A DNA stretch of 64,000 nt from Diplolepis rosae. Lineage: Eukaryota > Arthropoda > Insecta > Hymenoptera > Diplolepididae. A program made the position numbers and the translations under genes. Every line of letters begins with the position of its first letter. The stretch's first letter is position 1. A model generated the notes under the pieces. That model did not search any database. It worked only from the letters and a program-made list of their open reading frames with translations, and was not told where the DNA came from. Below are positions 9,957 to 18,241 of the stretch, piece after piece. The stretch lies in NCBI GenBank assembly GCA_030998225.1, contig JAPYXD010000466.1, forward strand, positions 8,287,001 through 8,351,000, in the 5' to 3' direction.

Positions 9957-11122
9957 TATGCTTCTCGAATGGCTGAATTGGTATTTTCCTTAGGAGTTGA
10001 ACTTTTAGTTTCCTCTATGGAGTTTTGTGGTGCTGAAGCTGTAAGCAGTGGTTGATGGCTCTCAGCGGGAGGTCCAGCAGGTCGGTTGGTACCTAAGTGT
10101 AACAAAAGGTTAGTGACCGAATCCCAGAAGGCGCCTAGTAAATGGAGAGACCATCCAAATAATCTATGTAATGCATAACCATGAATAATGGTATCTGCTA
10201 TTAATTTGATCCCTCTAATTATTATAATTAATCCAATTAGACCTGCACTAGTAGTACCGAAATTTGTAAAAACTGTCCAAAATCTACCCCAAGCTGATTC
10301 AGCAATTTTATCAATTACTTCTTGGTTAAATAAATTTGTCAATGATATTCCTTGATTAATAGTCGGATGTCCTGTTATTTCTCTAGCTAAAGAATTTAAA
10401 ATCATTGGTTTTTCTGCTGGGAACATTATATGATCTCGTAGCTTATCAAGGTCAGATTGAGAATAAATGCCACTTGTTGCTAAGGATGAAGGATTTGTGT
10501 ATTTCCAGGTTGCTTTTGTGAGAGGTTTAACTATAGTTGGTGCTATGGATTCGACAGGATTTGGAAGTAATTTGTACCAGGTTTCTCCAAAAAGGTACAT
10601 TGGTGGAAGGAAAGAATTGCAATTTGTTTGGATGCCTGATTTTGTTAATATATGAGTTCGTGGAGAAAGGAAAAAGGATTGATTTCCTCTAAATATTGGT
10701 AGTTGTAGATAACATTCTTCAGTTTTGCGATATTTTACTTCAACCGGTATACATTTTACGATATGTACTACTTCTCCTGCAATTACTGACATATATCCTG
10801 GGCCTTTCATTAAATGATATGCAAATTCGTCTGGTGATTGGGTTGCTAAGGTTAATGTATTTCTAAAAACTTGCTGTTCAAGTATGCATCGTTGAGTAAG
10901 AACATCGTGATAAAGTCTATTTACTTCAGTGCGTATGTGTCGTTCTACATATATAAATTTAGAGTTGACGTATGTGAAAATGTCCATATTTTGAACTTCT
11001 AAATGTTTATTTTCTAAAAATGAATTCCCAGGTCTGGTTTCAAAAATTAATAATTTTGGATGTTCAGTTTGTATTAAAACGTAACTGCAAACTGGTTTTC
11101 TTGTTTTTTTCAGCCAGTACAA
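9956..11122 (-). CDS. Chuvirus-type glycoprotein, C-terminal part
   Basis: 388 codons continuing the ectodomain of the gene that begins at 11897, in the +1 frame. The listed start is only a TTG inside the shared overlap, so this is not an independent gene. It contains a central ectodomain with repeated Cys positions and a strongly hydrophobic stretch (SAGLIGLIIIIRGIKLIAD), followed by a second hydrophobic region and a Pro/Ser-rich cytoplasmic-like tail (RPAGPPAESHQPLL). This C-terminal layout fits glycoproteins of chuviruses (Jingchuvirales), class III-like fusogens that arthropod LTR elements have captured. It ends TAATG, overlapping the env start. Confidence 0.75.
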   Translation of the reverse strand: MYWLKKTRKPVCSYVLIQTEHPKLLIFETRPGNSFLENKHLEVQNMDIFTYVNSKFIYVERHIRTEVNRLYHDVLTQRCILEQQVFRNTLTLATQSPDEFAYHLMKGPGYMSVIAGEVVHIVKCIPVEVKYRKTEECYLQLPIFRGNQSFFLSPRTHILTKSGIQTNCNSFLPPMYLFGETWYKLLPNPVESIAPTIVKPLTKATWKYTNPSSLATSGIYSQSDLDKLRDHIMFPAEKPMILNSLAREITGHPTINQGISLTNLFNQEVIDKIAESAWGRFWTVFTNFGTTSAGLIGLIIIIRGIKLIADTIIHGYALHRLFGWSLHLLGAFWDSVTNLLLHLGTNRPAGPPAESHQPLLTASAPQNSIEETKSSTPKENTNSAIREA

Positions 11123-11897
11123 AGGTTATATCTTCAGTCGTTAAAGAATACAAGGTTTCAGAAATGTCTGTCGTGTTGTCATATGTTTTATTTGCTGGTC
11201 CTTCATAAATAATTTCATATTTGTTAAAATTACATACGTCATTAGGTAATGTATCCCAGAATGTTTGTCCATATTCTACGTCTGTACAGAATGTGTCTGA
11301 AAGTGTGCATATTATTCCAGATCCTAATTGAATTTTATTTGAATTTAAATGAATAGTCGCGTAATGTTCTTGTAAAGTTATTTTGAATATTGCTTGGACT
11401 ACGACATTATTCCATGTTCCATATGGGTCAGAAAATTGTGTACCAGTACAGTCTCCATTAGGTGTTACAGAACCTGCTAAAGTAACGCTATGAAATGAAG
11501 TTTCATTTACTTTTAACTTTGATATCTGAAGAGAAGGGGTTACTAAAAATGTTCCTATTGTGTGCATTTGATTACATTGATCTCGTGTAACATCATGTAT
11601 ATATTCACTGTGGCCATTTGCAACTATGGAACTGTGAGAATGCATACCACAATGAGAGATGGCGCGTCGAATTTCTATTTTGCATTGTATTACTTTTGTA
11701 TTTGAAAATCCAGTTAATTGTAAAAGTTGTATATGTACTTGAGATCGAGGTAGATCACATTCTCCTACCTCTAGTAAAGATAATGTCGTAATATTTGATT
11801 GATTTGAACCGCAATCGAATCCTATGATGGCGTAGACTGTTGTTATATAGTTGAATTTGCAAATGAGCAGTGCCAAAAGGAAGCCTCGTAATCCCAT
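11064..11897 (-). CDS. Chuvirus-type glycoprotein, N-terminal part (frame broken)
   Basis: 277 codons. The N-terminus has a signal peptide (GFLLALLICKFNYITTVYA) followed by IIGFDCGS and an LLEVGECDLP segment, then VIQCKIEIRRAISHCGMHSH, a stretch I recognise as characteristic of chuvirus glycoproteins and of their copies in arthropod LTR elements. Several N-glycosylation sequons are present. The frame ends at 11064 but coding continues at 11104-11110 in the +1 frame within an A7 run, so the glycoprotein as sequenced is split. It lies between the CARD gene and the second envelope. A captured rhabdo-like or herpes gB-like protein is the less likely alternative. Confidence 0.82.
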   Translation of the reverse strand: MGLRGFLLALLICKFNYITTVYAIIGFDCGSNQSNITTLSLLEVGECDLPRSQVHIQLLQLTGFSNTKVIQCKIEIRRAISHCGMHSHSSIVANGHSEYIHDVTRDQCNQMHTIGTFLVTPSLQISKLKVNETSFHSVTLAGSVTPNGDCTGTQFSDPYGTWNNVVVQAIFKITLQEHYATIHLNSNKIQLGSGIICTLSDTFCTDVEYGQTFWDTLPNDVCNFNKYEIIYEGPANKTYDNTTDISETLYSLTTEDITFVLAEKNKKTSLQLRFNTN

Positions 11898-12042
11898 CTC
11901 TGGAAAAAGGAGGTTCCAATTAGCAGCTTGCTTTGTAAAAAAAAAAGAATGAATAAAATTACTTAATAAACAATTTTGTTATTACTGTTGTATACATATA
12001 TATTTTTTTTATGATATTTATTAAGTTTTTTATTTTATGTAC
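11898..12042. other. Short AT-rich gap between glycoprotein and CARD gene
   Basis: No feature seen. An A-rich run lies just upstream of the glycoprotein ATG. Confidence 0.4.
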
Positions 12043-12324
12043 TTAGTCTATAATATCCAACATGTCAGCTATGACAATATGATCTGATAGGCGTAAACTG
12101 ATAATCAAGTTTTTGTATGCGTCTGGTCCTCTTGTTTTGATTGTTGAAAAAATGTCTTTTATTGTATCTGGATTGTTTAGGTTTTTGCTCCATGTGGGAA
12201 TATTACAGTCGTCTTGGTTAAAAATTCCAGTTTGAATTAAGTATGGCCAGAGAGCTACCATGTCGATAAAACAGGGAACTATTTCAATGAGATCATCTAT
12301 GCGTTTGCGATGAATTTGATCCAT
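12043..12324 (-). CDS. Stand-alone CARD-domain protein (candidate apoptosis or immune modulator)
   Basis: An intact 93-codon frame that is one domain with nothing added. Its pattern is that of the caspase recruitment domain: an N-terminal charged helix (HRKRIDDLIEIV), a helix followed by an LWPYLIQTGIFNQDD segment, and near the end the hallmark TRGPDAYKNLIISLRLSDH followed by IADMLD, which matches the R-G-P-x-A-(F/Y)...L...L...H..LA..L signature of CARDs in initiator caspases and Apaf-1-type adaptors. CARD-only proteins usually work by homotypic binding, blocking or seeding death-fold assemblies. In an insect the obvious targets would be Dronc and Dark, which is inference. It sits between pol and the first glycoprotein, where an ordinary errantivirus has nothing. 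Capture from a host gene is likely. Confidence 0.8.
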   Translation of the reverse strand: MDQIHRKRIDDLIEIVPCFIDMVALWPYLIQTGIFNQDDCNIPTWSKNLNNPDTIKDIFSTIKTRGPDAYKNLIISLRLSDHIVIADMLDIID

Positions 12325-12537
12325 TATATCTGGAATAATGTGTTATGTCTAAATTTGTTGTATATATTTTTTATATAAAATATATATATTTTTATATAAA
12401 TTTTATATATGTATATTTTTTTTTATTTTTACCATTTATCGACAAAATAAAATTTCTATATTTTGTTTAAACTGTATATGTATACATATTTTTTATAATT
12501 AAAGTAAAGATATTTTGTTTGTTATTTTTTTATTTAT
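12325..12537. other. AT-rich gap after pol
   Basis: About 210 bp, very T-rich on the plus strand, with no coding signal. Confidence 0.4.
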
Positions 12538-15500
12538 CTACTTTTGTACTTGTACGTGTGAGCGTTTTAGTCTATTAATGTGAACTACAGTAGGTTTGCC
12601 TTTATAGCTTATTTTGACATTCCCTTTTCCTAACACTTCCAATATTTCATAAGGCCCTGTATAATGGTTCTCTAGTTTTTTTATTTTACCTCCTTTTAAT
12701 ATAAATACGTTGTCTCCAATTTTTACTTCTAAAGGATTTATTTTTTTATCATAATATAATTTCGATTTTTCTTTTGCTGAAATAAGATTCTCTCTTGCTT
12801 GTGTTCGCATTTCATGTAGTTGTGTTACGAAATTAATTAAATAATCGTCATATGTTTGTAATTTTTCTTGTTGTGATAAAGGTTCACTGGAAGGTTCACG
12901 AGCTAGTTTACCAAAAACCAATTCATAGGGTGTGCATTTTGTGCCTTCATGTACACTAGTATTATACGAGAACATTGCTAGTTCAAGCCAATCATCCCAT
13001 TCTGAATTTTTTGCAACAAATTGTTTGAGATATTCTCCTAAAACATGATGTGAACGTTCTAATGATCCGTTTGATTGAGGATGAAAAGCTGTGGTACGAA
13101 ATTGTTTAATTCTAAAACGTTTTGCCAATCTTTTTAATAAATTACTTAAAAAATCTCTGCCTTGGTCAGTAAGTACTCCTTTTGGTGATCCAAATATGCA
13201 AATAAATTTTTTCACAAAAGCATCTGCTATTGTACTAGCTTGGTGATTAGGAAGAGGTATTGCTAAAGAATATTTGGTAAAATTGTCTTGTATCGTTAGA
13301 ATATATAAGTTACCAGATTTTGTTTCAGGTAGTGGACCAACAATGTCCATTGATATTTTTTCAAAAGCAGTAGTGGGTGTGTCTGTGATTACCATAGGAT
13401 TTTTTGTTTTGACTCTGATTAATTTTTTTAATTGACATTGTAAACAGCCTTGAATATATTTTTGAATGCCTACTTTCATATTTTCCCAACAAAATTTTTG
13501 GCGAATTCGAATATAAGTTTTTGTGACGCCTTTATGGCCTCCTAATGCTGAAGAATGAGCTTCTTCAATTAAATGAGTTCGTTGTTCTTTTGTTGGATAT
13601 TGCGTTATTCCATTGCAAACTATAATTTTTGTAGTTGAATTTGAAAAAATTGAGTCAAAAATTGATTTCACTTCTTCCCAAAGTATATGATTAATTCTGG
13701 AAGTTTTAGAAATACTAATTGACCGTAACTTCAGATTTTGAGATAATTCATGTAATGAGTATATTGATAATTTTATATTATTTAATGTTTCGGATAAATT
13801 GTCTTTAGTTTCTTCTTCAATTGGAAGTGCAAAATGGTAGTAGTTTCCTTTTTTAATCTCTTTTGCTATCCCTTTTTGTAAATTTTTAAATTTTGGTAAA
13901 ATTTCACGTTTTTCTAAAGTTTTTGATCCGTTGTCGCGAGGAGTTCCATTTGTTGTAACAAAATATGCATAATTATCTTTTCGCATAGTTAATTGATCGC
14001 GACATTCAACTAAATTTTTCCTTGTTATAATTTTTTCTGTTTGAGGGTTTATAGGAGGAGGTTCTGGGGGTGGGCGATTATAATTATCATGATCTTTATC
14101 GATTTTTTCACAATTTATTTGAGACCTTCGGTTTAATCTCAAATTTTCTTCAAAATAAGGCTCTTCAAATTCTTCTTCCAATTTTTCTTCTTGGTTTTCT
14201 TCAAACTTCTCTTCAAAATTTTCCTCAAGATCGTCTCCAAAATGTTCTTCAAAATTCTGTTCAAAATTCTTTTTGAAATTTTCGTCAAAATCTTCTTCAA
14301 AGTTATCTTCCAAATTTTCTTCATAATTTTCTTCATTGTTTCCTTCGTGTGAGGTTTCAATGTCGTTGATTTCATCTTCTGAGGTTGAAAAATAATTCTC
14401 ACTTTCTTCACTTTCTTCACTTTCAAATTCATTAATATTTTTTGGCTTCTTGGCATTCTTCTTCTTCTTTATGTTTTTTGCTTGAGTTTGTTTCAAATAA
14501 TCTAAATAATCAGGATCAGAGTCGGAATCTGATTCTACTTTCGTTCGGCTTCGCTTTTGCATATTTATTTCTGGTAATTCGTTTTCAAATATTTGTTTTC
14601 TTGGTCTACCTCTCTTTCTTTTTGTTTGGGAGGGGATATTTTTTAAATTTGTAAGTAGATTTTTCATTGGCCTACCTCGTGATTTTTTCACAAGAGGTTT
14701 AGAAGAAAAATTTTCGTCTAATTTTTCTTGAGTTTCATTTCGATTCATATTTTTTGCTTTATCTTGCTCTATTCTCTTTTGAGCTCTTGTAGTAATAGTT
14801 TTCCATGATAAATTTTCGTATTTTTTTGAAAACATTGGACTTAATAAAAATATTGTCATAAAAATAAGTCTTGAAGCCATATTTTTGAATAAATTTGTGT
14901 ATTTTAAAATATTCTTACCAATCTCACTAAATGATTCTTCACTAAGGAATTCTTGTAAAAATTCTGGAATTTTTGTGTGAATATTTAATATTTGGGCTTC
15001 TGGAATTTCGCTAAAATGATCTACGTCGTCTGGTACCATTCCTGGATTCAAGTTTTTTCGTTTTAAAGGTCTTACCTTATTTTTAGAGTTTTCTTGTTTA
15101 TTTCTTGTAAAAGTTTTCTTGGAAAACGTTTTTTCTTTAGAAGTCATGAAAGTATCATTGTCATCAACTTGTAAATATTTTGATTTTTCCTGGCTATCAT
15201 CAATAGGGTTTCTTGAGAGAGCATCTGCATTTACATTCATTTTTCCTGCTTTGTAAATTACATCAAAATCATATTCTGCGAGTTTTAATCTCCAACGTGA
15301 AACTCGTGAACAAGGGTCTTTAGAATTTTGAAACCAAACTAGAGGTTTGTGATCAGTCACCAAAGTAAATTTTCTTCCATACAAATAAGGACGAAAATGA
15401 GTTACACAAAATATTATAGCAAGAGCTTCTTTTTCATATGTATCATATTTTTTCTCAGTATCACTTAGACTACGTGAAGCATATGCTATTGGTTTATCTT

Positions 15501-15846
15501 TACCTATTTTACCTTGTGATAAAATACCTCCTATTGCAAATCCTGAGGCATCTGTTGTGAGTATAAAAGGTTGAGAAAAATCAGGTCGTTGTAAAAGTGG
15601 TTCTTCACATAATTTTGCTTTTAAAATTTCGAAAGCTGCTTGTTGTTTTTCTGTCCAATTAAAAGGTATATCTTTTTTTAGAAGTTGATTTAAAGGACTT
15701 GCAATTTTTGAAAATCCATCAATAAATCGTCTATAATATCCTGCTAAGCCTAAAAATTGTTTAACATTTTTCTGTGTTTTTGGGACTGGAAAGTTTTTTA
15801 CAGCTATTATCTTTTTTTGGATCTGGACGTACTCCATTTTTATCAA
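12538..15846 (-). CDS. pol: Pol: RNase H, AT-hook/acidic insert, integrase
   Basis: 1102 codons open in one frame. Residues 1-20 are out of the true pol frame; coding homologous to pol starts at about residue 12. RNase H follows with D99 (TTDA), E140, D165 (VTDH) and D208 (NADALSR). An atypical insert covers about residues 215-605 with two AT-hook cores (RGRP at 390 and 412), a Ser/Asp-acidic patch, a long Glu/Asn/Phe repeat at 500-566 and a PPPEPPP run. Residues 605-750 resemble the macro-domain-like region found before integrase in several insect Ty3 polyproteins. The integrase has its HHCC finger at about 758-804, then D834, D894 and E930 (D-x59-D-x35-E), and a C-terminal SH3-like barrel (GDNVFILKGGKIKKL). 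RNase H degrades the RNA template and integrase inserts the cDNA. Confidence 0.9.
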   Translation of the reverse strand: MIKMEYVQIQKKIIAVKNFPVPKTQKNVKQFLGLAGYYRRFIDGFSKIASPLNQLLKKDIPFNWTEKQQAAFEILKAKLCEEPLLQRPDFSQPFILTTDASGFAIGGILSQGKIGKDKPIAYASRSLSDTEKKYDTYEKEALAIIFCVTHFRPYLYGRKFTLVTDHKPLVWFQNSKDPCSRVSRWRLKLAEYDFDVIYKAGKMNVNADALSRNPIDDSQEKSKYLQVDDNDTFMTSKEKTFSKKTFTRNKQENSKNKVRPLKRKNLNPGMVPDDVDHFSEIPEAQILNIHTKIPEFLQEFLSEESFSEIGKNILKYTNLFKNMASRLIFMTIFLLSPMFSKKYENLSWKTITTRAQKRIEQDKAKNMNRNETQEKLDENFSSKPLVKKSRGRPMKNLLTNLKNIPSQTKRKRGRPRKQIFENELPEINMQKRSRTKVESDSDSDPDYLDYLKQTQAKNIKKKKNAKKPKNINEFESEESEESENYFSTSEDEINDIETSHEGNNEENYEENLEDNFEEDFDENFKKNFEQNFEEHFGDDLEENFEEKFEENQEEKLEEEFEEPYFEENLRLNRRSQINCEKIDKDHDNYNRPPPEPPPINPQTEKIITRKNLVECRDQLTMRKDNYAYFVTTNGTPRDNGSKTLEKREILPKFKNLQKGIAKEIKKGNYYHFALPIEEETKDNLSETLNNIKLSIYSLHELSQNLKLRSISISKTSRINHILWEEVKSIFDSIFSNSTTKIIVCNGITQYPTKEQRTHLIEEAHSSALGGHKGVTKTYIRIRQKFCWENMKVGIQKYIQGCLQCQLKKLIRVKTKNPMVITDTPTTAFEKISMDIVGPLPETKSGNLYILTIQDNFTKYSLAIPLPNHQASTIADAFVKKFICIFGSPKGVLTDQGRDFLSNLLKRLAKRFRIKQFRTTAFHPQSNGSLERSHHVLGEYLKQFVAKNSEWDDWLELAMFSYNTSVHEGTKCTPYELVFGKLAREPSSEPLSQQEKLQTYDDYLINFVTQLHEMRTQARENLISAKEKSKLYYDKKINPLEVKIGDNVFILKGGKIKKLENHYTGPYEILEVLGKGNVKISYKGKPTVVHINRLKRSHVQVQK
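14046..15201 (-). other. Unusual Pol insert with AT-hooks and acidic repeats
   Basis: This marks residues about 215-600 of the Pol frame. Two RGRP cores, one in the full AT-hook form KRKRGRPRKQ, suggest binding to the minor groove of AT-rich DNA. The acidic part is a run of near-repeats of the type N-F-E-E-N/D. In ordinary Ty3 Pol proteins this interval is short. Possible roles are tethering the pre-integration complex to AT-rich chromatin or binding basic nuclear proteins; both are inference. Confidence 0.7.
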
Positions 15847-16351
15847 TTATATGACCTAAATATCCTACTTCAGGTCGTAAAAATTCGCATTTGTCTGGTT
15901 GTAAGTGAAGATTTGCTTTCCGAAGTCTTTCTGCTAAATTGTTGAATTTAATTTCGTGCTCTTCTAGAGTATTTGCATATATAACTATGTCATCAAGATA
16001 TACAAAAAGTTCCGTTCCGATTAATCCAGTTAATGTTAAATCCATTAATCTCTGAAATGTGGCGGGTGCTGTTTTCAAACCGAAAGGCATTCTATCGAAT
16101 TCGTAATGACCGTGAGGTGTGGAAAATGCGGTTTTATGCGAGTCTTTTGGGTCCATTTTTATATGGTGAAAACCGGTAGCTAAATCAAACACTGAAAAAT
16201 ATTTTGCTGACCCTAGAGAATCAAGTATATCGTTTATATTAGGTAGAGGATACGAATCGCCAATTGTTTTTTCATTTAATTTACGAAAATCAAGAACCAT
16301 TCTCCATTTTATTTTTCCTTGGGAATCAGGTTTTTTAGGAACTATCCACAC
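15761..16351 (-). CDS. pol: Pol: reverse transcriptase core (frame broken at both ends)
   Basis: 196 codons covering fingers and palm of a Ty3-type reverse transcriptase: PKKPDSQGKIKWRMVLDFRK, then LPNINDILDSLG, the first catalytic aspartate at D56 (VFDLATGFH), the FGLKTAPATFQR motif, and the YLDD box at 118-121 (FVYLDDIVIYA). It then runs into the PDKCEFL and YLGHII motifs. It lies +1 relative to protease upstream and the next frame is +1 again. Both switches occur at A-rich runs (about 16385-16395 and 15811-15817). It copies the RNA genome into DNA, primed by tRNA-Gly. The listed start is a GTG within the domain, not a real initiation site. Confidence 0.93.
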   Translation of the reverse strand: MWIVPKKPDSQGKIKWRMVLDFRKLNEKTIGDSYPLPNINDILDSLGSAKYFSVFDLATGFHHIKMDPKDSHKTAFSTPHGHYEFDRMPFGLKTAPATFQRLMDLTLTGLIGTELFVYLDDIVIYANTLEEHEIKFNNLAERLRKANLHLQPDKCEFLRPEVGYLGHIIDKNGVRPDPKKDNSCKKLSSPKNTEKC

Positions 16352-16358
16352 TAGAGTG

Positions 16359-17321
16359 TTATATGGTGATTGTGAGGGCTTGATTACTTTTATTTTTTAA
16401 TAATTCATCGACTTGTCTTGTAATTTCTTCCTTGTGAACTGGGGGAAATCTATATTGTCTTGAAAAAATTGGAGCGTCATCTACAGTAGGAATTGAATGT
16501 TGTAATACATTAGTAGCTTCAAGTGGTTCTCCTGGGATTTGAAATCTGTCTGCATTATTTTTAATTAATTTTTCTACATGTTCATATTCATCTTGATTTA
16601 AGTGGTCTAATCGAAGAAGTTTTTTAATACATTCTACTCTGTCTTCGTCTGTTACATTATAAAATTTGCATGAGTTAATTAGAGAATTGTCAGTTTTTAA
16701 AAGGTTATTTAATATTTTACTTGATAAATCTTCGTTATTTGTTTGTTTGAAATTAATTAAATTTTCAATTTGTTTATAACATTCTTGTTCTTCAAAGTCT
16801 TCTAAATTAACTAATGGGACGGATAATGTAATTGGGATTTCATTTGTGTTTGCAAATTTTAAATAAGCTTTTCCTCTGTGATTTTTTACAACTGCGTCAC
16901 CTACGTAGACGCCATCTTGGATATGTAATCGAGGTACATACCCTTCACTCTTTTCTGTATTTTTTATATTAACATAAAATGTTGTAACTGTTCGAGCTGG
17001 AATAGTAAATGTATTGGTAGATTTAAAAGGGTAACAGTGGTTCTCAATTTCTAAGCATTTTGAAGTATAGTTTATATTCACACTATTATCTTGAAAAAAT
17101 TCTGATCCTAATACTCCATCTTCTTCTACTAGAACTTCATTGGGAATAATGTTAAATATCGTTGGATAACCAAAAATGTTTATTTTTACCTGCCCTAACG
17201 TGTAAAGTGGTAAATCATTAATTCCTGTAAGTTTCAATACGTTTTGGCTATTTATGGGTACTTCAGGGTTGAGAACCTTTTGTTTAATTAAATTTCGAGC
17301 AGCACCAGTATCAATCATCAT
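16359..17321 (-). CDS. pol: Pol: aspartic protease and linker to RT
   Basis: 320 codons. The active-site triplet D-T-G is at residues 4-6 (MIDTGAARNLI), followed by the ILGxxF-like VLGSEFF segment near residue 71 as in retropepsins. The remaining 200 residues are the protease-RT linker ending in the conserved QYRFPPVHKEEI lead-in to RT. The same frame is open upstream of the first Met to about 17450, overlapping the end of gag, and is -1 relative to gag. That is the usual gag-to-pol ribosomal frameshift arrangement of errantiviruses. It cleaves the Gag and Pol precursors during maturation. Confidence 0.88.
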   Translation of the reverse strand: MMIDTGAARNLIKQKVLNPEVPINSQNVLKLTGINDLPLYTLGQVKINIFGYPTIFNIIPNEVLVEEDGVLGSEFFQDNSVNINYTSKCLEIENHCYPFKSTNTFTIPARTVTTFYVNIKNTEKSEGYVPRLHIQDGVYVGDAVVKNHRGKAYLKFANTNEIPITLSVPLVNLEDFEEQECYKQIENLINFKQTNNEDLSSKILNNLLKTDNSLINSCKFYNVTDEDRVECIKKLLRLDHLNQDEYEHVEKLIKNNADRFQIPGEPLEATNVLQHSIPTVDDAPIFSRQYRFPPVHKEEITRQVDELLKNKSNQALTITI

Positions 17322-17440
17322 GTGTGTTGGATTTTTTAGACCTTCCGTTGATATTATAATTGATGGAATTGAAGTGGACTTTGAAATATTTATTGTTGTT
17401 GTTGTATGATCGTTAGAAGTGGATGCCAGTGGTTCTCGAT

Positions 17441-18190
17441 TTATGCTTTCCTCAGTGCACCCGTGCTGGGGAGAGCTTTGGAGTTTTCCTGATTAGCTGT
17501 TTGTGATTGGTTATTTGGTCGTATCTTGCAATCTCGTACTAAATGGCCGGGTTTTTTACAATAATTGCAAACTACTTCAGTATAATTTGAATTTTGTTGA
17601 TTATTATTATTTTGTAAAAACCTATATTCATATGGTTTATTTCGATTTTGAGACTGTCCTAAGTTAAAGTTTTTATACTGTCCTGGATTCCGTTGTCTAT
17701 TATTATTATTAACATTATTGTTATTATTGTAAAAATTTCTAGGAAAATTATTATTGTTGTATCTTTGTTGTAAAAAATTATTATTATTGTTTTTATAATT
17801 ATTATTTCTATTTTGCAAATTATTATTGTTATTGTTATTAAAATTATAATTTTTATTTCTTAAAAAATTGTTATTCGGAAAATTATTGTAATTGTTTCTT
17901 GCAAAATTATTATTATTATTACTTCTTTGACCATTGAAATTACTATATCCTTGTTGGTTAGGACGCAAAAAATTTTTTTGTTTATTATTAAAAACTGCAT
18001 CTTGAGCTTTACTTAAATGAAAACATTTTTCAGTTGTGTGACCTGGTTTTTTACAAATTAAACAAATAGTTTTATTTTCAAGTGCTACGTTGAATCTGGT
18101 GGTTTTATCAATTTTATTATTATTAGTTGATTCTTCGGTTTTTAAATAATCATTACTTTTATTTCTTCGCAGTGCAGAACTTGCAGCCAA
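17441..18190 (-). CDS. gag: Gag: nucleocapsid with two CCHC knuckles
   Basis: 249 codons. CCHC knuckle 1 is at C43-x2-C46-x4-H51-x4-C56 (CLICKKPGHTTEKC) and knuckle 2 at C208-x2-C211-x4-H216-x4-C221 (CNYCKKPGHLVRDC). They are separated by about 150 residues that are mostly Asn with scattered Arg, Tyr and Phe, a low-complexity, probably disordered linker. Nucleocapsid binds and packages the RNA genome. It is in the same frame as the 18242-18496 piece, from which it is cut only by an in-frame TAA (18239-18241). The large Asn-rich spacer between the knuckles is unusual, and an Asn-rich linker like this could phase-separate; that is inference. Confidence 0.88.
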   Translation of the reverse strand: MAASSALRRNKSNDYLKTEESTNNNKIDKTTRFNVALENKTICLICKKPGHTTEKCFHLSKAQDAVFNNKQKNFLRPNQQGYSNFNGQRSNNNNNFARNNYNNFPNNNFLRNKNYNFNNNNNNNLQNRNNNYKNNNNNFLQQRYNNNNFPRNFYNNNNNVNNNNRQRNPGQYKNFNLGQSQNRNKPYEYRFLQNNNNQQNSNYTEVVCNYCKKPGHLVRDCKIRPNNQSQTANQENSKALPSTGALRKA

Positions 18191-18241
18191 TCTTCGTTCT
18201 ATGTCTATTGTATCATTAATTACTTCCTTAAATGTGTCATT

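Noticed and set aside
11098..11112. A canonical -1 slippery heptamer (A-AAA-AAC in the zero frame) at the glycoprotein break
   Set aside because: The downstream coding frame is +1, and the -1 frame closes after a few codons, so classic -1 frameshifting does not explain the break. An A-run length change fits better.
10467..11208. Plus-strand frames of about 62 codons
   Set aside because: Antisense shadows of the retroviral glycoprotein gene.
14070..14654. Plus- and minus-strand frames overlapping pol
   Set aside because: Shadows of the acidic repeat region of Pol in other phases.
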